From the NCBI RefSeq assembly GCF_040115645.1, contig NC_089543.1, positions 6,820,001 through 6,884,000 of the forward strand: DNA of 64,000 nucleotides, written 5' to 3'. Shown here piece after piece: positions 24,370 through 36,272 of this stretch. Source of the stretch: Euwallacea fornicatus. Taxonomy: Eukaryota; Arthropoda; Insecta; Coleoptera; Curculionidae. Both the position numbers and the translations under genes were made by a program. Position 1 is the stretch's first letter. Each line of letters starts with the position of its first letter. A model generated the notes under the pieces. It was not told the DNA's origin. It searched no databases and was given only the letters and a program-made list of their open reading frames with translations.

Positions 24370-25627
24370 CTGAAGATGATGGCCAGTGCCTTATTAATTT
24401 AGCGTTTAAGCGGGTACGTAAAGAATTATAGTGCATAGAGCTAGTTGTTGTACCTATTTATTGAGAGGAAAATTCCAATTTTGGAATTGTTTTTGTCATA
24501 GGCTTTTGGAAGGTCATAAACTTCAGTGTGCCCCGGCTTTTTTCACTAAGCTGCCTACCAGAGTGAGGGAACTATCTTTCCAGACTACTAAATCTACCGT
24601 CAAGGTACTTACAAAAATATAAATCTTTTTTATAATTTTAGTGACTTTAAACTGTGATGTAGTGAATAGAGATTTTTTGAATTTTTAAATATATCTGGTA
24701 TAATAATATCTTTGTTTTCCGCATGTGCATTTAGGCTAAGTGGTGTCTATATTAGTTACGGCGATTGTAAAAAAAATTGTTTTTATATAGGAATAAATTC
24801 TATTCTATTCTGTTCTATTATTTAATAGGTGGATTTACATATTATTCACTCAAATGTCTATTTGAGTAGTGTGCCAGAACACAATAGTCCCGTGTTTCAT
24901 ACAGTGTAATAACTTAATTGCTAATTTATTGAGATCAACTCTAGCGAAGAAAACAAGATTTAGTTTCCACTTGGTGTATGAGATTGCAGAAATAGTGTTG
25001 CAATAATTACATATTTTGAAGGAGGTTCTGTTCATAATTACATAAAATTTGTTAAATGAAAATTGTTCTGAAAATTACAATTTTAATTTTTGTGAAAGAG
25101 TTTTAATAGAACGAGGTACAGAGATAAAAGTATTTTTATCAATTCTCATTTTTCTTGGCAATTTGGTGACTTGAGATTAGTGCTCAATGCGTAGTTCGTC
25201 ATTGGCAAAAGGAACATTGTTCGTTCAAACGTGTGAAATAAACGAAGAATTATCAAGAAAAATACATAATTTTTATATACAAACTTTATTCAATTTTATA
25301 TTTAAACCTTAAAGAAAACACACTCAACTATTTTAAAAAGAAATCTATGTAAATAAACAATAAAAATAAAAGTTCACCTCATATTTTTCAAGATTTTATG
25401 GACCAAAAAACATCATTATAAACTAATGAATTATTTCCCCATAAATTAGGCTATGACATAAAGTATCAAATAATAAGAGTATAAGCACAAAAAGTTAAAC
25501 AAAGTGAGAAAACCCCTAGTGAATTCTTTGCAGCAGTACAAAGACGTCGATTGTATTTCATGTGGGGTAGTCAGGCAATATACACATTTGAGAAAATTAG
25601 AAACCTCAAAAAACAGTAGTTTGTAAA
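24370..25627. other. RNF11 3' UTR and THAP gene 3' UTR, convergent
   Basis: The two genes converge here. No further coding exon is seen. AATAAA at 24792-24797 is a candidate RNF11 polyadenylation signal about 420 bp after the stop. TTTATT at 25285-25290 is a candidate for the minus-strand THAP gene, about 340 bp past its stop. Confidence 0.6.
24792..24797 (+). terminator. Candidate poly(A) signal of RNF11
   Basis: AATAAA hexamer about 420 bp downstream of the RNF11 stop codon, followed by a TTCTATTC-rich tract. Position only; no transcript evidence. Confidence 0.45.
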
Positions 25628-26809
25628 TTATTCAACTTGACCATCGACTACAACTACATCAACACTTGGCAAATTCCACTTGCACTTTTCTGAAAGATAC
25701 TGATAGACATCTGGAGATAATTTGTGAAGTGATGTAAAGAACTCAATGTCATCTTCTTTTAGATCAGACTTTTCTCCTAAAATGTATATTTTAAGTTCTT
25801 AAATTAATAAAAGTTTCAAATTATTTAATATCTACTTACCTAAAAGTAAACTTATAATTGTCAATAAGCTTGGAGGTATCTGATCATGCTGCTGCAATTC
25901 ATTAAGAATAGTCTTCATGTCTGGTGTTGGTGGGGCAACTATTCGCTTCTGTTTTAACATTCTTTTTATACTAGCAATATCGCGACTGTGCTTTTTGATT
26001 TGCCTTAAATAATTTTTTGCCACATTTGGTTTCATGTGACTTTGGACCAACCCTTGTTTTGTTGAAGTAATTGAATTTGATTTCTGTGGTTCAATGCTTT
26101 GTTTTGATAATGTTTGCTGTGATTTAGCTAAACCATTTTCAAATTTTTTAGTTGATTTGTATAGTTCCCCATCATGTTCTTCTTTTACAAACACCTCATT
26201 CATTATTTGCTTATCTTTAATCAGAGGCTTGGATGGCCCAGACCCAGGAGCAGTATTTATATTTGCTATTTCTGCCTTGAATTGTGGTGACATTGGCTGT
26301 TTAACAGGTCGATTTGTTGGGGTGGGCCAGGTTCGATTTGCTGTTGCTGGCACTAGTACCCCGTTTTTAATTATGTAAGATTCAATCTTAGGCGATATGG
26401 TAAACATGTTGTCTGTATCCAGAACAAAAACTGTGCCATCCTCATTTGCAGGAACAACTTTAACATCATTGTACTGATTTGAAGGTAAGTAAACAGGAGT
26501 ATCTTTTTCCGAAGGGGAAGACGGGCCCATTATTGCTTCATTGCAATCCCCATCGAGAGTAGGGACAGCACCATGAAGCAAACGTTTTTTCTGAGTGTTT
26601 ACAAACCATCTGTCTTCAAAATGCATTTCACACACGACTTTGTTTCTAAGCTGCTCTTCGTCTAAATCATAAAAATTCGGCTTGCCAGCGTTTTCAATCC
26701 ATAATACACATCTTTCTCTGTGTTTGACTGGGTAATGGAAAAAGTGGATGTTATCCAAAGATTTCGTGGTATTAATACAGTTCTTATATGAACAACGGCA
26801 CCCTCCCAT
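25628..26809 (-). CDS. THAP-domain zinc-finger protein
   Basis: Two exons, minus strand: 26809-25840 and 25776-25628, joined in phase, giving 372 aa. The N-terminal ~90 residues are a THAP DNA-binding domain: MGGCRCSYKNC, then FFHYP, a Trp (LWIENAG), CEMHF (the CxxH zinc pair) and the closing AVPTL. This C2CH module occurs in P-element transposase and in many host regulators. No transposase domain follows, so this is a host-type THAP protein. The middle is low-complexity. Near the C-terminus KKHSRDIASIKRMLKQKR looks like a short basic coiled helix. The last exon ends in PSVDVVVVDGQVE. Target genes cannot be inferred. Confidence 0.9.
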
Positions 26810-28207
26810 GTTTGAATTTTCTCAACACAGCTTAAGCTTGATTTTGGTAGCCTAGACCAAATACTATTTGAATATATAAATTTACTCTAATAAATTAAAA
26901 ACTTCAAACTGAAACAAATAAACAAACGAGTGCAGAATCCTGTCAAGTTTCCAAATCCCATTGCCATATTCCAAATTTCATTCGGAATTTAGTGACACTT
27001 TTACAACTGTCGGGCAGTCATCTGTCAAAATATGATGTTTCAGTGGATGAAAGTTTACATTCTTCATGGGTAGAATAAATTTTCCCTTAAAAATACTACA
27101 ATTATCAATTGATAACATTTCGGAAGATAAAATATCTTCAATTGACTTTTTACATCAATCAAAACTATAACAACAGTGTGAGAACTACAGCAAGTATTAT
27201 GCAACAAACAAGACATCAAAGCCAGCAGGGTCATTAAGATTTCTTCCAATATGGTTTTATACTACATGTTGTGACTAGGTTAATACTGGATCCAGTTGAA
27301 CTAGCAGCTATTTAATATATTGCATATTAGCCAGCGAGTCGATTTTGCGCTTGTCTGAACTATTTCAAAGAAACCAAAAATGTATTGAAAAGTTCCATTA
27401 ATCCCAGCGTACTGTTGCTTATATTTCTAATACGAGTGTACGAACATATCATCTTCAAAAAAATTCCGACTGGCAGCAATGACGATACTGATAGCATACG
27501 TCACATTCTATTATGCTTACTTGAACTTTTTTTACGATTACTTTTAACAATTTTTATTTGGATCGAACTAATAATTTTACGCCCCAAACTACTCCCGCCC
27601 TTTTGAATTTGCTTTCCTGGGACGAAAAGAAAAAACTGTTGGCTCGTTGTGGCGCCCTCTATACAATAGATTTTACACTGAACCTTTAATAGGAGTAGAA
27701 ACTGTAGTTTTCTATAAAAATTCAACTGATAAGTGTTTTTATCGGCTTTTTTTATGGCGAATATTACTAAATTCGCTTAAGCCAGCGGCATGGCAAACAT
27801 AAAAATTTCGGAAAGTGGCGTTCTATGGCGGATAGAACTTAAAATCTGGTTTTAAATCGAGTTTTGAACATTTTTCCATGAAACGCTCTCTGAAAAAAGG
27901 GCAACCAGCAGCGTCGCAGGAAGTAGCGACGCTGACGGAGACATCATCAATGAATTCTCTTGGCTTCTACAAAAATACAGACTGAAGCTGATAACATATT
28001 GATTTTTGTAAACGTTTGTTGAACCAATCAGAGTGTAAGAAGTATTTTTAAAGGGTGAGGTTGTCTGGTTTTTTTGATCTAGTGCAAACTATCTAAATGT
28101 GACGTGATAGCCGGGTTTAATATTTATAGCGAGCGAAAGCTCGCTGAGCAAAGCCCATGCAGGTGGCTACTCTTTTTCGTGAGTCCACCACTTTACTGGG
28201 TGAGGGA
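26810..28207. other. Divergent intergenic region between THAP gene and TDG
   Basis: Promoters of the minus-strand THAP gene and the plus-strand TDG gene must lie here. No coding exon is recognised; short open frames at 27064-27725 have no family resemblance I can see. A 7-bp stem hairpin at 28128-28145 is listed separately. Confidence 0.45.
28128..28145 (+). other. Perfect 7-bp hairpin with GAAA tetraloop in the TDG leader
   Basis: AGCGAGC, GAAA, GCTCGCT: a perfect stem capped by a GNRA-type loop, ending 62 nt before the TDG start codon. If transcribed, it would sit in the 5' UTR close to the start. A function in translation control is speculation. Confidence 0.55.
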
Positions 28208-31200
28208 ATGGAAACAGGCGGAGGAGGACCACCATCGGACACTACAGGCCCTCCCGGCCAGTTGGCCTATGAAAATTATAACCATCCAGTAAATTATCAG
28301 CATAAATATAAGCTGTAAGTATCCCAGAAGTATTTCCCAAGTTGCCGTGCAGGCCTGTACTGGCATATGTAAACAATCAAAAGGGTGATTTCTGCTTCAT
28401 TTAGAAGCATGTTTCACTCAAATGACATCAATTGGGAGGTATAAACAGATTATGTCCATGGCCTTCCCAGGTTTATTTTGGGCCATTGGTGTCCAATTAT
28501 ACTAAGATTTCATTTCACCATCCAAGTTTTAGCTTGTCCTCGTAAGACAGCCTGAGGGCTTTGCTTCAACAATGTTATTCATGCTTTAAACATTCAAAAT
28601 CATTCATTGAGCTGAGTTATAAGATTTTTTTCCAATGTGCAATATCTGAATGAGAGGAAATTCAGGCCTATCCCACGATTGGATAGAGATTGATCCCCTT
28701 GAAAAAAAGGGATATACATACATTGGATTGAAATTTCAATTAGACTCAACGTTTCAACTCAATCCTGTGCTTCAAATGGCTTGGACTGAGGTGAAGCCGA
28801 TGAAATGCAGGGCTGGGCAATATTCAATCTATTGTCACATTTCGTGTCACAAGAAGTTGTCACGTGACAAACTGAAATTGAGCTGTCACAATTTAAAGGA
28901 AAATTAGGACAAATTGGTCAAATTCGCCCTAAAATGCCATGTCAAGGTCTGTAGAGCAAAGTTTAACTGCATGTGGGAAACATAACTGGAACTGATTTAT
29001 TTTTGTACCTACATAAGTGAAGGAAATAATTTGAAAATGTAATGCGAATGCAAAAATGTACAAGGGGCCCATTTTAGAATGGGCGTGTGTAGTTGAGGTG
29101 GAATTCTCAGGCAGTTTTCTTAGCGACCCCGTACGTTTGAAATAATGTTCAGCCTATAATTCTACCTGCATCTTGTAACTTTTGTGTTTTAAAATTTCTC
29201 TACTTGCACGAGGCTCTGAGGTGAATGCTGGCCAGGAAAACGTGGGGGCCTCGGGTATAGAGCAAAATTTATTAGCATTTTTATTGAAAAGTTAGTTTGA
29301 GTTAGATCTCCCAAATGGTACTAAGCATAGACACAGATATTGCCATGTTGCAAAACTTTAATAAAAAAACACGAATTTTATGAAAAGCCCCTGCGACGTT
29401 TTTTGTAGACCGAAAGCTGCAGACACTCAATTAAGTTCCGAGATATCTTCCACCGGCTTTAAGTCGCGTTACAATGGAAGACTATTTTTCATTAACACAG
29501 AGGTGCGAAAACCATTTACGTAAATCCACAATATTGAAAATGTGTATCTCATGGAAAGCTGCCGATTCGGTTGTTCATCGTTTAGTCACCTCAAAATTTA
29601 ATTGATTTGCGTTGAGATGCGGCGTTCTTGCGTTTCCTCAAGACAATCTTCTTGGACATCTGGTGTGCGTCAGGGGTCAATTTTTGGCCCCTCGCTCGTT
29701 CCTCTGCATACACGCGATGTAAGCCATGTAGCGGAGTGGTATCAAGCCCGCTTTTAGGCGGACGACACCCAGCTCCTCAATCTTTTCAGTCCTGCTTCAG
29801 ACAGCGACCTGGCGGTGCATTTTAGCTCGGATTCAGGCAATATTCTTAATTATTCCTGAGATTTTGTGTTGGGTAATTAATGTCACTTATCCTGAAGTGC
29901 TGCTTTTTTGCGTTCTCACAGTGTGTCGTTTTTTACGGGAGTATTTATAACTGAGATTAGATGGGTGGCATCTCCGCTTCGTCGGCGGTGCTCGGAATTT
30001 GGGTGTTTGCTGTGATACAAAACTTGGATTTAGTGCTCATATTTCGATTCTATTTAAAGGGCCACATCTAACACTCGAAACTCTTTGTGCAAATAAGCAA
30101 ATCCGAAATTTTGAGGTGAGGAAAAAAACTGTGCGTTCTTTCTTTTGTCGGGCCTACGGTGTTGTTTCACTCGTGTTGTGATCCAGCTGCGTCTGCAAAA
30201 AGAATCAAAATAAACGTTGTATAATCATGTCTCGGAGCGACCGTCTTGTCTGAATCCGTGTACAAATATTTACTGCTTCTATCAATATATAAATTGTGCA
30301 CTTTTCTGCCTCCATATTTGATATCTAAACTGATTTCTCGGGTTGTTGCATTGCGTTCCTGAAGTTTGTGTATGCCATGTTAGTCGAACTCTTTGTATTA
30401 GCGCGGCTGCACATACACTGCAGATCACATCTACGACGGGTCCTCTCGACGTTTTCAAATCGGAGGACTTGGGACATTCCTTAAGAAGACCATGCTGGAG
30501 ATGCAACAGGGTTGGCGTGCTCCTGTATGTGCACGGGGGGCATTTTCCAATCGATTTGATTTGATTTTTCTGGGATGGTTTCGTGTTATTGCGAATGCCT
30601 TTCTGGCAATGAGGAGAGGGCCTGAAAGCCGTTTCGGAGCGTTTCCTTTTGCCGACGTACAGTGCGTTCAAAATTATTGCGCTTTACGACGAGAGGCCAC
30701 GTGTCGAGGTTGTAGCGTTCCTGACAAAATGGCGATTCTTGGGGGTTTTAAGATTCCTCGAAGGGGTCCGTGAGTGAACGCATTGGGGACGATAATTGAT
30801 TAAAAAAAAGGCGCAGGAGGGCGTTTTGCTTGGTGAGGGCAATTATTGTCATTATCCGTCATTTTTGTGGGAAACACGTTTTAGTACGTACCCGTCTACG
30901 CCTGTACTGATACTGGCAGGATTGCTGCTTGCAACTCCTTTTGTTTAATCCACGTACACGTTTCACAACTTTTTTTTTTAATTTTATTTGTTGCGTTCTT
31001 CGTTTATTATATCAAAGAAACAAATAAAGCTTTTGAAAGTGGCCCATAATCTCTCTATTTTCCAAAAAGCAAAAATCTGCCTTGGCACGTTCCGAGATGC
31101 CGGCCCGAGCACCTTGAAAATCCCATTTTTGTCCGGTACCCGGTCCGATCTCATTTCTCGATGGGTTGGCCGGATTTTACAAACCATTACCCGTTACAAT

Positions 31201-34200
31201 TCTAAGATAAACTGGGCCGTAGGATTGCCTCTCGACTTAAAATACCATTAAGATGCACGTTTTTAAAGACCATATCAACCATAAACTGAAACCCAGAGGC
31301 TTTGTGCCGCTGAGCATAACTTCAAACTAACAATTTCTTTGTTGCCAAACCACGATGGGTTCTAATGCGATTTAAATTCATATTTCATGTCCGTTTAATA
31401 AAACCGACGAGGTTTTTATTTTGAAATTAATTGCAACTTCCCAAAATCCGTAAAATTAAAACTAATTTGTGCATATTGCACACAATACTCGAATGATGCA
31501 CACAATACACAATAACAGTACTGTTTTTTATTCAATGATAATGCATTTAGAAGAACGATAGAGCCCTCACGATTATTTTAATTACGTTGGAGCAGTCACA
31601 CAACCATTTGAATTCGAGTATAATGTACAAATTAATTGTAATATCGAGTATTCTTTGCATGCAGTGCTATATCGTTCAAAGCTTTTCCAGTAACATGAAA
31701 CTGGAAGCTCATGACGACGGCTATGAAACCAGCGCAGATCTACTGATGAACACTGCCAATGTCAATCACAACCATGAAGTAAAGCGAGAAAAGATGGAAG
31801 ACCCCTATAGTTTCATTGATGACGATCCCATTCCTATGCTGGCCGCAGCTCAAGGACCACCGCATATCATACATGCAATGCCTCCTATGAACCCCATGTT
31901 GCCAGGTCCTAAAAAACGAGGAAGGAAAAAGAAGATTAAATCTGAGTAAGTGGAACGTGTCAGATCTGATGCGAGGAGGAGGTCAAATGCGGTTTTTGAC
32001 TGATGCGTTTTCGTTGCGCTTAAGGAAACTCGGTGATCGGTTTCTGAAAGTATCAATTCGGTAATTCCCATAACGATTAGCTTTGCTTGGTTGAAAATCC
32101 ATTTCGGACACGTCACTTGCGCACCCGAAACGACGCCTGCGTGCCATCCCGAGCTTAAGTCACGGTGCTACGTTCACGGAGAGAAAGGACGTTCGGTTCT
32201 CGGTCGAATTTGCAAAATCTCTATGCGCCTCTGAATTTAGAGTGTTACGGGTAATTGTTTTGCTTCGTCCCACATTTTCGTGATTAATTTTCGTTTTTCT
32301 TTTTGCAATTCATCACATAGGGTGATTCATGTTTTGGTGGCGAATCTTACTTATTAAACACCATCTCTATAAGTACCTTGATCCACTAGTGGTCCATCCG
32401 CAGTGTCTGGATTTTCTGTAATTCTAGTCTGGCCAACCCTTGCAGATGTTGGGGTCTCGTTTTGTGTCACAGAAGTAGCCCTGCACTTCCCTTAAGGCAA
32501 ATATTTCGTCTCCCTTCGCTCTGGGCAGCATTGGACACCCCCATCTTTTTTATTTGTACAATTACAGCGTACAAAGAGAGAGGCGCATTTGGACATTATT
32601 TCTTTAATATCTTTTCAAGGTCCCTCGCACCCTTTACAGGTTATCCAAAAATTTAATGGCCCCAACGAGTGTTTTACTGTCGAAGTTCCTAAACCTAATT
32701 TTGCGTTTTATTGTTAATCTCAGTTTGGGACAGCGATTGCGGCATTTCCTTTCGAGCACGTCCGTGTGCAGGTGGGCCCGCGGTATCGAAATGGCTTCTT
32801 AACCCTATATACAAGGTGTCCGGAAATAGCGGGCGTGTGTTTCCAGAGGTCACCTCTTGAGTTAAAGTTCGGCGATTGTCCAAAGAAATGTCGCAGACGC
32901 TTCTTCGTAGAAGACACAGAACTGCTTTAGTTTTTAGGGTATTAAGTCGAAACCGTGTCTCGGCGAAACATTAACGTTCCATTAACAAACACGATAATCG
33001 AGCATGGGGCATTTTTTCTTTTTCAGACCGATAGATTTCAGTCAGGAATTAAACGGAGGAATCTTACGGCCTGTTAAAGAACGCAAAAAACACGATAGGT
33101 TTAATGGAATGCCAGAGGAAGAGGTGTCAAAGAGGACCTTGCCAGATCACATTACTGAAAATTTAGATATTATAATTGTAAGTACATAATGCCCTCAATC
33201 AGGGGAATCTCCGTTTCAGCGTACTTCAAAACATTATTTGCTAGATGTTAATTTAATTGGCTCATTATGTATATTTAAGATTGTCAACTTTTAATGTCGT
33301 TAACTGAAAAATAGCATATTTGAATAATAAAATGACATCATTAAGAAGCTATTCCTAATGACTTAATAATCTATTTTCAAAACGTTTATTCTCATCGAAA
33401 TTTTATGCCCTTCCAAACTCCTTTTAATTTAATATCATACTCTCGTAGATTGGAATTAATCCAGGACTTTTTGCCGCCTATAAAGGACATCATTATGCAG
33501 GACCTGGCAATCACTTTTGGAAATGTTTGTACTTATCTGGACTTACTCCACAGCAAATGTCAGCCGACGAGGATTATAAACTACTTCAGGTAAAATTGCG
33601 AAACGGTCTTGATGCATGAAATTGGAATCAACTACTCCGTCAATTTGGTCATTGTTAGTGGGGACGAAGCGGGAATTTTAGCGAAATTATTTTGCGATTG
33701 CTCATCATAAGTAAGCAATAACAATGAATATTGCCTCGGTTTTACCGGTAAAAATGTAAGAGGCGTGCTGCTCCGAGCAGCCGTCGTTTCCATTCACCAT
33801 TTTCTCAGTGTTGCTCCTCCTAGCTGCGACCCATTTTTTGTGTGACTCCACACCCAGAGTGATCGTCACCTTGCTTAGATCAGACCTCGTGCGCGCTCCT
33901 CTAATTTAAAAATGTGGATCGAAACTTTAAAGTGTTAATTTGCAGGTTGGCATTGGTTTCACGAATATGGTTCAGCGTGCAACAAAGGGTAGTGCAGATT
34001 TAACTCGCAAAGAAATTAAGGAAGGTAGCCAAATTCTTTTAGACAAATTAAGGAAATTTAGGCCTAAAATTGCCGTATTCAACGGCAAATTGATTTACGA
34101 AGTATTTTCTGGGAAAAAAGACTTCAAATTTGGCAGACAGTCAGATTTAGTAGAAGGCACAAACACGGTGAGATTTCCTAACTTTTATTAAAGCCACGAG

Positions 34201-35688
34201 TAGTTGAACATTTTACAGTGCGTATATATCGACGTTTTTCCATTTCAGCATATGTGGGTGATGCCCTCATCTAGCGCGAGATGCGCACAGCTTCCACGAG
34301 CAGCAGATAAGGTGCCATTTTATGCGGCGTTGAAAAAGTTTCGTGATTATTTAAACGGATTAATTCCGGAAATAGACGAATCTGAAATGGTTTTCACCGA
34401 ACCTAAAGTAAAGTCTTGTTACGAGGCAGGACCGAAGGCGGAACTGTATCCAGAGCTCACCGACATTAGCAACGCTGTGATTAAAACTGAGGACGGAGAG
34501 ATAATACCCTGCAAAAAGAAGAGAGGGCGACCAAGGAAAATTAAAGTAGAAGGTGAAGAACCTCCTCCGAAGCCAATTGTAAGGAAACATCCTCCACCCA
34601 GTAGCAATAACTGCGGAGATTTTCCTAAAAAGAAAAGAGGCCGGCCTAAAAAAGTGAAAATGGACAATGTCGAGGTGGTGGGGCGAATGGAGAACAACGG
34701 ACAGGTTAATATACCGCAGTGTTTTTCGAGTCCATCGCCCATCCAATCACCTAACAATTTTTATCCGGTCGGACCCGCAATGACTCCACCTAATAGTACA
34801 CCTAACATGTATAATTCTCAACCTCCGGTTTACAACCAGTCACCCAGACCTCCGTTTAGCCAGTCGCCGAGACCAACTTACAGTCAGTCTCCTCGGCCCC
34901 CGTATAGTCAAAGTCCGAGACCGGCGTATACGCAGTCGCCAAGACAACAATACAATCAATCTCCGAGGCAATACAGCAACTCACCACGGCCTCCGTACTC
35001 ACCTAGGCCACATTCTCAACCTTTTACACACTCAGATCTCAGTTCGGAGATAAGTGCAGCAATCAGTTCGGAACAACTGGGATCTCCAGGGTCACCAATA
35101 GGTCCCCCAGATTTTGATCCGCCGACAAGTATGGCAGAAGAAGCAGAATGCCAGCTGAGTCCCACGCAATCTACGAATAGCGAGAATCCGCACCATTATC
35201 ACATGAGTCCGGCTGCGTCCGTTAACGGCGAACCTCCACCACACTCGTACCATTATCAGTCGTACAATATGGAACCGCCACCACAGGAGCAGGCACAATA
35301 CACTACTCCTCAGCAAAAGCATCAAGATATTGCTGCGAAAAGTTTGTCTGGACTAGAGTCTCTAGTTGACCAAATTCCGAGTATTACCGAAGGCGAGGCA
35401 CCTTTAAACGAAGCCTCTGATCAGTATTCGAATAGCTACTCTACTGCGTCCGCGAGGGCTAGTCCGGTTTCTTACAATTACCCTTCGGCCGGGTACCCCT
35501 TGTACTCCCCCGCTCCTGCATGGAATGCGCCCTATGACACAATGGCCATAAGTTATCCTCAAATCCCTTACCCTCAAAGCTACACGCCCACAATTCACGT
35601 CCCCAATCCTAATTATCCCTATTATGGTTACCCTCAACCTGCCCCCCCTCACCCACCGGGCTATCCACCGTACTTGGGAGGGTTTTGA
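28208..35688 (+). CDS. Thd1: Thymine-DNA glycosylase (TDG/Thd1) with long AT-hook and Pro/Gln-rich tail
   Basis: Excises T or U from G:T and G:U mismatches in base-excision repair (family knowledge). Exons: 28208-28314, 31691-31945, 33027-33177, 33449-33589, 33946-34167 and 34249-35688. All are GT-AG and in phase, giving 771 aa. The catalytic core (about 165-350) shows IGINPGLFAAYKGHHYAGPG with the catalytic-type Asn175, GIGFTNMVQRATKGS, KIAVFNGK, and the MPSSSARCAQ loop (297-306). Flanks are unusual in length: AT-hook-like KKRGRKKK near 112, KKKRGRPRK near 381 and KKKRGRPKK near 420. A tandem Tyr-Ser-Gln-Ser-Pro-Arg-Pro array covers about 487-546, and a Pro/Tyr-rich C-terminus ends in PGYPPYLGGF. 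The first intron is 3.4 kb and carries LINE remains. Exon 1 (METGGGGPPSDTTG) is the least certain exon but has a clean GTAAGT donor and phase 2 that fits exon 2. Confidence 0.92.
29600..30200 (+). mobile_element. Decayed Jockey-like LINE reverse transcriptase fragment in TDG intron 1
   Basis: Broken plus-strand frames give SGVRQGSIFGPS, then ADDTQLLNLF preceded by a stop where the catalytic Tyr of YADD would be. Further on comes NLGVCCDTKLGFSAHISILF, then KQIRNFEVRKK. This order (VRQGS-ILGP, F/YADD, LGV-D-KL-F-HI) is that of non-LTR reverse transcriptases of the Jockey group. Stops and frame changes show it is dead. The limits are approximate, and flanking intron sequence to about 31 kb may belong to the same element. 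Confidence 0.75.
34831..35010 (+). repeat. Tandem YSQSPRP-type coding repeat in TDG
   Basis: About seven imperfect copies of an eight-residue unit, x-Y-S-Q-S-P-R-P, inside the last TDG exon. Synonymous codons differ between copies (for example CCGAGACCA, CCTCGGCCC, CCAAGACAA), so it is not a recent slippage product and protein-level constraint is likely. Confidence 0.85.
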
Positions 35689-36266
35689 TTGGTTTCTGTC
35701 ACTGTGTTTTAATGTTGTGTACCTGTAAAATATTTTCGGCTAGTACCTAGCAAGTCTGTCCGCTTCAGTATATAGTATGGGAAATTTTAATGTTTTCACT
35801 TGGAAAATGAACGTATTTCATCGCTCCCGCGGCGGTTACTTCAACGATATGGATGGTGGGATTCAGAGCGTGTTATCATAACGTCAAACATAGCTCTTCT
35901 GTTAACATCTAGGCGTCGAGTTCCGCTAGAAACCCATGTGATCGTAGAGTTTTTTGAAGAACAATCCCCGTATCTGAGGTCAGTTTTGGCCACAGCCTCG
36001 TGGAGCTGGCAGTTTTCGTTTACCCGCACATTATACCGAGGCCACGCGGAGATCACGCCTACATGCCGTCAAGTGAGCCGTGTTGAGCGTTTAACTTTAC
36101 GTTAACTGTCCCAAAACTCGCTATTCATACTTGATGTCCGGTGGGCAGTACAACAATTTTGGATTGTTTTTGAATTAGTACAAAAAAATCTAATTGTTAT
36201 TAATTTGTCCTGATGGTTCGGTTAATTGTTGTACTTGGCAAATTAATAATTGCCTTCCACTTGCCT

Positions 36267-36272
36267 AATAAA
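36267..36272 (+). terminator. Candidate poly(A) signal of TDG
   Basis: AATAAA about 580 bp after the TDG stop codon, in AT-rich sequence. No transcript evidence. Confidence 0.4.

Noticed and set aside
30282..30773. Overlapping frames on both strands after the LINE relic
   Set aside because: No reverse transcriptase or endonuclease motifs; probably decayed flank of the element or chance.
34360..34757. Long minus-strand frames opposite the TDG last exon
   Set aside because: Shadow frames of a strongly conserved coding exon.
35800..36105. 101-codon plus-strand frame after TDG
   Set aside because: No homology that I can see; lies in the probable TDG 3' UTR; composition is arbitrary.
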